From Polyrhizophydium stewartii (taxonomy: Eukaryota; Chytridiomycota; Chytridiomycetes; Rhizophydiales): a stretch of DNA of 10,916 nt. A program made the translations under genes and the position numbers. Each line of letters opens with the position of its first letter. Position 1 is the first letter of the stretch. Location: contig JADGIZ010000628.1 of NCBI GenBank assembly GCA_027604665.1, positions 1-10,916 on the forward strand. The letters are read 5' to 3'. Below, piece by piece: positions 7,275 through 10,916 of the stretch. The notes under the pieces were generated by a model that saw only the letters and a program-made list of their open reading frames with translations, had not been told where the DNA came from and did not search any database.

Positions 7275-10200
7275 TCAGCGCGCGGCGGGCTCGATCTGGC
7301 GCATGTACTCGTCCAGCAGCGCACGGACCTCGAGGTATTTGGGCGTCTCGAGGTCCTCGAGGTGCAGGCCGTCGGGATGGCCCTCGCCGTCGGCGCAGTA
7401 GAACATGCTCTTGAGGAACTCGACGACGCGCTCAATGATGCGCGTCATGCGCTTCTCGTCGGCCGACAGGACAACGGGCGCCGCGGCGCTGCCGTCCGCA
7501 CCGCTGGCGGCAGGGGCGGGCTTTTGCGCCTGCTTGGCGCCCTCGACGCCAAACTGCCGCAGCTGCGCCTCAAACGCACGCAGCAGCTCGTACCAGATCA
7601 GACGCACGAGTCCCGGCGGCATCTCGGTGTTGACGTTGTCCTCGTCCAGATCGCCGGCCTCGCTGGGCGGGTTCCCGCTCTGCGTTGGCGTGCGATGCAC
7701 CGCCCCAGCAGTCGCAGCTCCATTGCCGTCGGCGTTGGCGTCGCCGCTGTCGGGCTTGTTCGGCGCAAGGTGCGGATACAGCTCGATAAGCTGCTGCTCG
7801 TAGCGGCGGTCAATGTTCTGGTTGAGAACCGACAGCGTGTGATCCAGGTCCGTGAGCATCGGCACCATGGCCTTCTCGACCCAGGCGTCCGTGATTTCGA
7901 TCTCGCGCGAGAACGCAAAGCTGAACAGCGTCGGCTTGGAGTCGGCGACGATGCGCTTGACCTGCTCCTTGACCAGGTCGACGGTCTTGCCGACGTAGAT
8001 GCGCAGCATGTCCTCGATGGCGAAGCGCAGCAGTTCCTCGGCGCGCTTGATGTACCACGCCGTGTCGTCGATTTCGCCAATCTTGCGCACGCGCACGCTG
8101 AGCACGCCCGGGTTGAGCGGGAACTGCAGATCGTGCGACAAAAAGTCGTCGTATTCGGGGTCAATGAGCGACAGCGACGCTCTTCCGAGCTCAATGTCCG
8201 TGCCGAGGTTGTTGAAGTGCATGGCCAGCAGCGTCAGCTGCGCTTCAGCCTCGCTCGCGGCCATGGGGATATCCATATACGCCGTCTCGTTCCAGACTGG
8301 GTTCACGGTCGCGTCAATGACGCGCGAGGCGCCAATCTCGCGGCCGCCGACGAGCACGCGCACGAACGGGTTCGACGTGGCCCAGTCCTTGGCCGCGATG
8401 TTCTGCGCGCGAATGAGCTTGAGCGAGAACTGCTGGAAGCCCGGGTTCTCGTGGATGCGCCGCGCCGACGAGGACACCTCCATGGCGCTTTTCTCGGCAA
8501 CCTTGAGCGCGCTGAGCACCTTGCGCAGGTTCTGCTGCGCAGTGAAGATGTTGTTGGACTTTGTGCAAATCTGCGCAAAAGGTGCCGTCAGCAGGCCAGA
8601 AGCATTGAGTCCCGGCGATTCACACTGCAGCTAAAGCGCGCACCTGAGCGCTGAACTTGGCTTTGCCTTGGGTTTGGTCGATGGCCTCAAAGTCGGCAAA
8701 CACCAGGCGGCAGTACTCCTGCAAGGCCTTGCCCATTGCCTGCGCGGCGCATCTGCGATATCAGCGTCACCGCATCCGCAATATGCCTCGGCATCACGGC
8801 ATATCATGCCACGCCGACCTTGATAAAGCTGCGAGCCAGGCGCTCGCGCTTGTTCGTGTCTGTGAAATTGAACTGCGCCATGAACTCGAGACCGCTCTGG
8901 AACGACGAGAAGAGATCCAGAACCGACGTCGAGTTGAGCGCGCGCGGCGGAAGCACTTGCTCAAACTGCGCGCGCTCGTCGAGCTCGTAGGCGCGCACGA
9001 CCCACTCGATCCACTTTGCGTCGGTGCGCGTCAGCCACTGCTCAATGTAAGGCGCAAACAGCGAGTCGATCTCGACGTTGGTGCCGACACTGCGCACGCA
9101 GATGAGCGGCAAGAACGAAGGCGGTCAGCATCTGCGCCGTCGGACACGCTTTGGGAGGGCGATTGGTGCATACTTGATGTTGACCTCTGCGCTGAGGTCG
9201 TAAAGGTCGCGTGCCGTGACGTAGAGATCGAGCATCTGCGTGATGTCGACGTCGGGGCTCATGTAATGGATGTTGAGCACCTCGCCGTTGACGTTCTTGA
9301 GATAGACCTCGCCAGCAATGACGTGGATGCGGCAGTCACCAAAAAATGGCTCTGGGAAATACGTGCGGTACTTGTTGATGTCGCTCTTGACGGCCTGCAG
9401 CAGCTTGGTCAGACGCACGGTCTGCTGGTCTTTGTCAGCAAAGACGCTGTCGAGCTTCTTGGTGATGTGAACCAGTCGCTCCGTGGCGGCCTCCTGCACA
9501 CGGCAACGCACAGTATGTGAGCAAATCCGAGTGCGCACACAAGAAGCGCCTCGCGCAGCAGAGGAGGACATACGGCAATCTGCTCGCGGATGGTCTCGAC
9601 AATGTAATCGGGGTTGGCGGCTTCGGGGTACCTCTCGCGCCAAAGCGGCTCGTCGTTGATTTCCTGGAGCATGTACGTGCAGAGACGCAGGAGGCTGGTG
9701 CAGTCGTCTGGCGTGCGGCTCTTTTGGTGGATGAACTCGAGGAACTCCTGCACCTGGTTCAGGAGCGCCTTGTGGATCTTTTCGTAAATGGACACGAGGA
9801 GCGCAGCCTAGGTTTGCGATGTTGTCAGCCTAGCAGAAGAGCAGAATGCGCGGCCGCTCCAGCCCAGCGGGCACGTTACGCACATCGCGGAAGCGCAGCA
9901 TGCTCTGGTTGGAGACGATCTTGCGGATCTCCCTGAACTTGGGGTACAAGTCCTCGAGCACCAGCGCACCTTGGTTGTACTTGCGCACCATGGCTTCGAA
10001 GACGGCGATCTCCTTGAAGTCCTTGGAAATGTGCCAGCGGAAGGCGCACTCGCTGAGGATGGAGCGCGACAGCTTGGAGACATTGGACGCGCCTTGGCCG
10101 TTGCTTGCGATCTCGGCGTCGTAGCAAAAGTCGACAAGGGCCTTGTAGAGGGTCTCTGCCTCCTCGACGCCCAGCGGCGGCGGGATGCGCGTTCCAGGGG

Positions 10201-10916
10201 GCAGGGGCTATGCGTCGGGGAGTGGGCAGCAAGGCAAGATGGTCAGACGAAAGATTCCGGCAGTGCAGCGGCGGGAATGAGGATGGGTCGCTCACCGTTT
10301 TCTTGACGGCCTCGAAGCGCTGCTCAAAGGCAAGGCGCAGGCCGGTGATGCGGGCGGTCTCGCGCTGCTTGAAGGTCGAATATGCCTTGTCGGGGAAGTC
10401 GAGAGCATAGTGGCCGGGCATGCGGTCGCGCTGCAGCAGGGCCATCATCTCGTTGAGCTCGGCGTAGACGACAAACTCGCTGCGGCGGCGGCGGGCCTCC
10501 TGCACGCTGCGCAGGTGGTCCTGCTGCGGCATCTGGAAGATGTCGCGTAGGCCATCGACCATGTCGACCGAGAAGCCGACGTCGTTCCTTGTCTGCGACG
10601 TGGTCTTGGCGAACGGGTTGATCAGGGTCTTGTATCCGTCCTCCTTGAAGTAAGGCAGCACGCTGAACTTGACGCGGGACTCTGCCTTTTCGATGGACTG
10701 CTGCAGGGCGACGATGAAGCGGCGCACCGCCTGGAAGAGCACCTGGTCGAACTGCTCGGCGGTGAGGTTGGGCGGGATGTTGGGCAGGCAGGCGCGGGTG
10801 ATTTCGGTGACGAGGGTGCGCATGTTGGATATGCGGTTGATGTTGGGGCCAGCAAAGTGCTCGTTGATGAACCTGGGTCGGGCACGGTCGGCGGCCGCGG
10901 GGAGGGCAGGCAGAGC
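7275..10916 (-). CDS. UNC13/Git1-like protein with MUN (MHD1-C2-MHD2) architecture, 7 visible exons, 5' partial
   Basis: Exons on the minus strand are 10296-10916 (open to the edge), 9884-10207, 9574-9807, 9174-9493, 8819-9089, 8644-8739 and 7275-8570. All junctions keep frame and give 1053 visible residues. The first 620 residues are helical, resembling the N-terminal MUN and MHD1 region (VFEAMVRKYNQGALVLEDLY, WLTRTDAKWIEWVVRAYELD). A C2 domain follows at about 671-786 (SLKLIRAQNI, TSNPFVRVLV, DATVNPVWNET). MHD2 runs from about 792 to the end (WYIKRAEELLRFAIEDML, EMPPGLVRLIWYELLRAFEA). A disordered Gly/Asn/Pro-rich insert sits near 893-940. A C2 domain between MHD1 and MHD2 is the arrangement of fungal Git1/Ync13 proteins. 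Animal Munc13s keep their C2 domains outside the MUN block. Such proteins act in exocytosis and, in fission yeast, cell-wall integrity or glucose-cAMP signalling. CAG at 10873-10875 could be an acceptor, in which case 10873-10916 is intron. Confidence 0.85.

Noticed and set aside
6234..8654. An 806-codon open frame on the plus strand, antisense to HCCS and the UNC13-like gene.
   Set aside because: It runs across introns and exons of two well-supported minus-strand genes, shows no recognisable domain, and is Arg/Leu/Val-rich as expected from the complement of GC-rich coding sequence.

Overview
This window is GC-rich eukaryotic nuclear DNA with compact genes, most of them interrupted by short GT-AG introns. 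I can reconstruct 23 introns, 44 to 141 nt long with a median near 70 nt. Most carry a CTGAC- or CTAAC-like branch point about 12 to 35 nt before the acceptor. The genes suggest a fungus or a close relative: a GPI-anchor-type protein tail, a fungal-style TMEM18, a holocytochrome c synthase, and a Munc13-like protein whose C2 domain lies between MHD1 and MHD2 as in the yeast Git1/Ync13 family. An EML (echinoderm microtubule-associated protein-like) gene is also present. That family is typical of flagellated lineages and, as far as I know, is not usual in Dikarya. A GC-rich zoosporic fungus is therefore my best guess, but it is an inference and not demonstrated.

Layout. 1-168 (+) is the 3' end of a Thr/Pro/Ala-rich, probably GPI-anchored protein. 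239-894 (-) is a four-exon TMEM18, convergent with it. 1065-1457 (+) is a small two-exon protein with a strong mitochondrial presequence, divergent from TMEM18. 1562-5921 (-) is an eleven-exon EML/HELP-WD40 protein, convergent with the mitochondrial gene. 6092-7220 (-) is a four-exon cytochrome c heme lyase (HCCS). 7275-10916 (-) is the 3' part of an UNC13/Git1-like MUN-domain gene that runs off the right edge. Gaps between genes are only 54 to 170 nt.

The genes have unrelated cellular jobs: nuclear envelope, mitochondrion, microtubules, cytochrome c maturation, and vesicle fusion or signalling. This looks like ordinary eukaryotic housekeeping synteny. I see no mobile element, RNA gene, CRISPR array or integrated virus. 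The points worth a second look are an in-frame, stop-free HCCS intron, a candidate in-frame intron and a pure Glu-Asp hexanucleotide repeat in the EML gene, a C2 domain that seems to have lost calcium ligands, and an unrecognised small mitochondrial protein.

All family names come from recognising conserved motifs by eye. No database search was run. Splice sites were chosen by reading frame, family alignment and branch-point spacing, and none is supported by transcript data.
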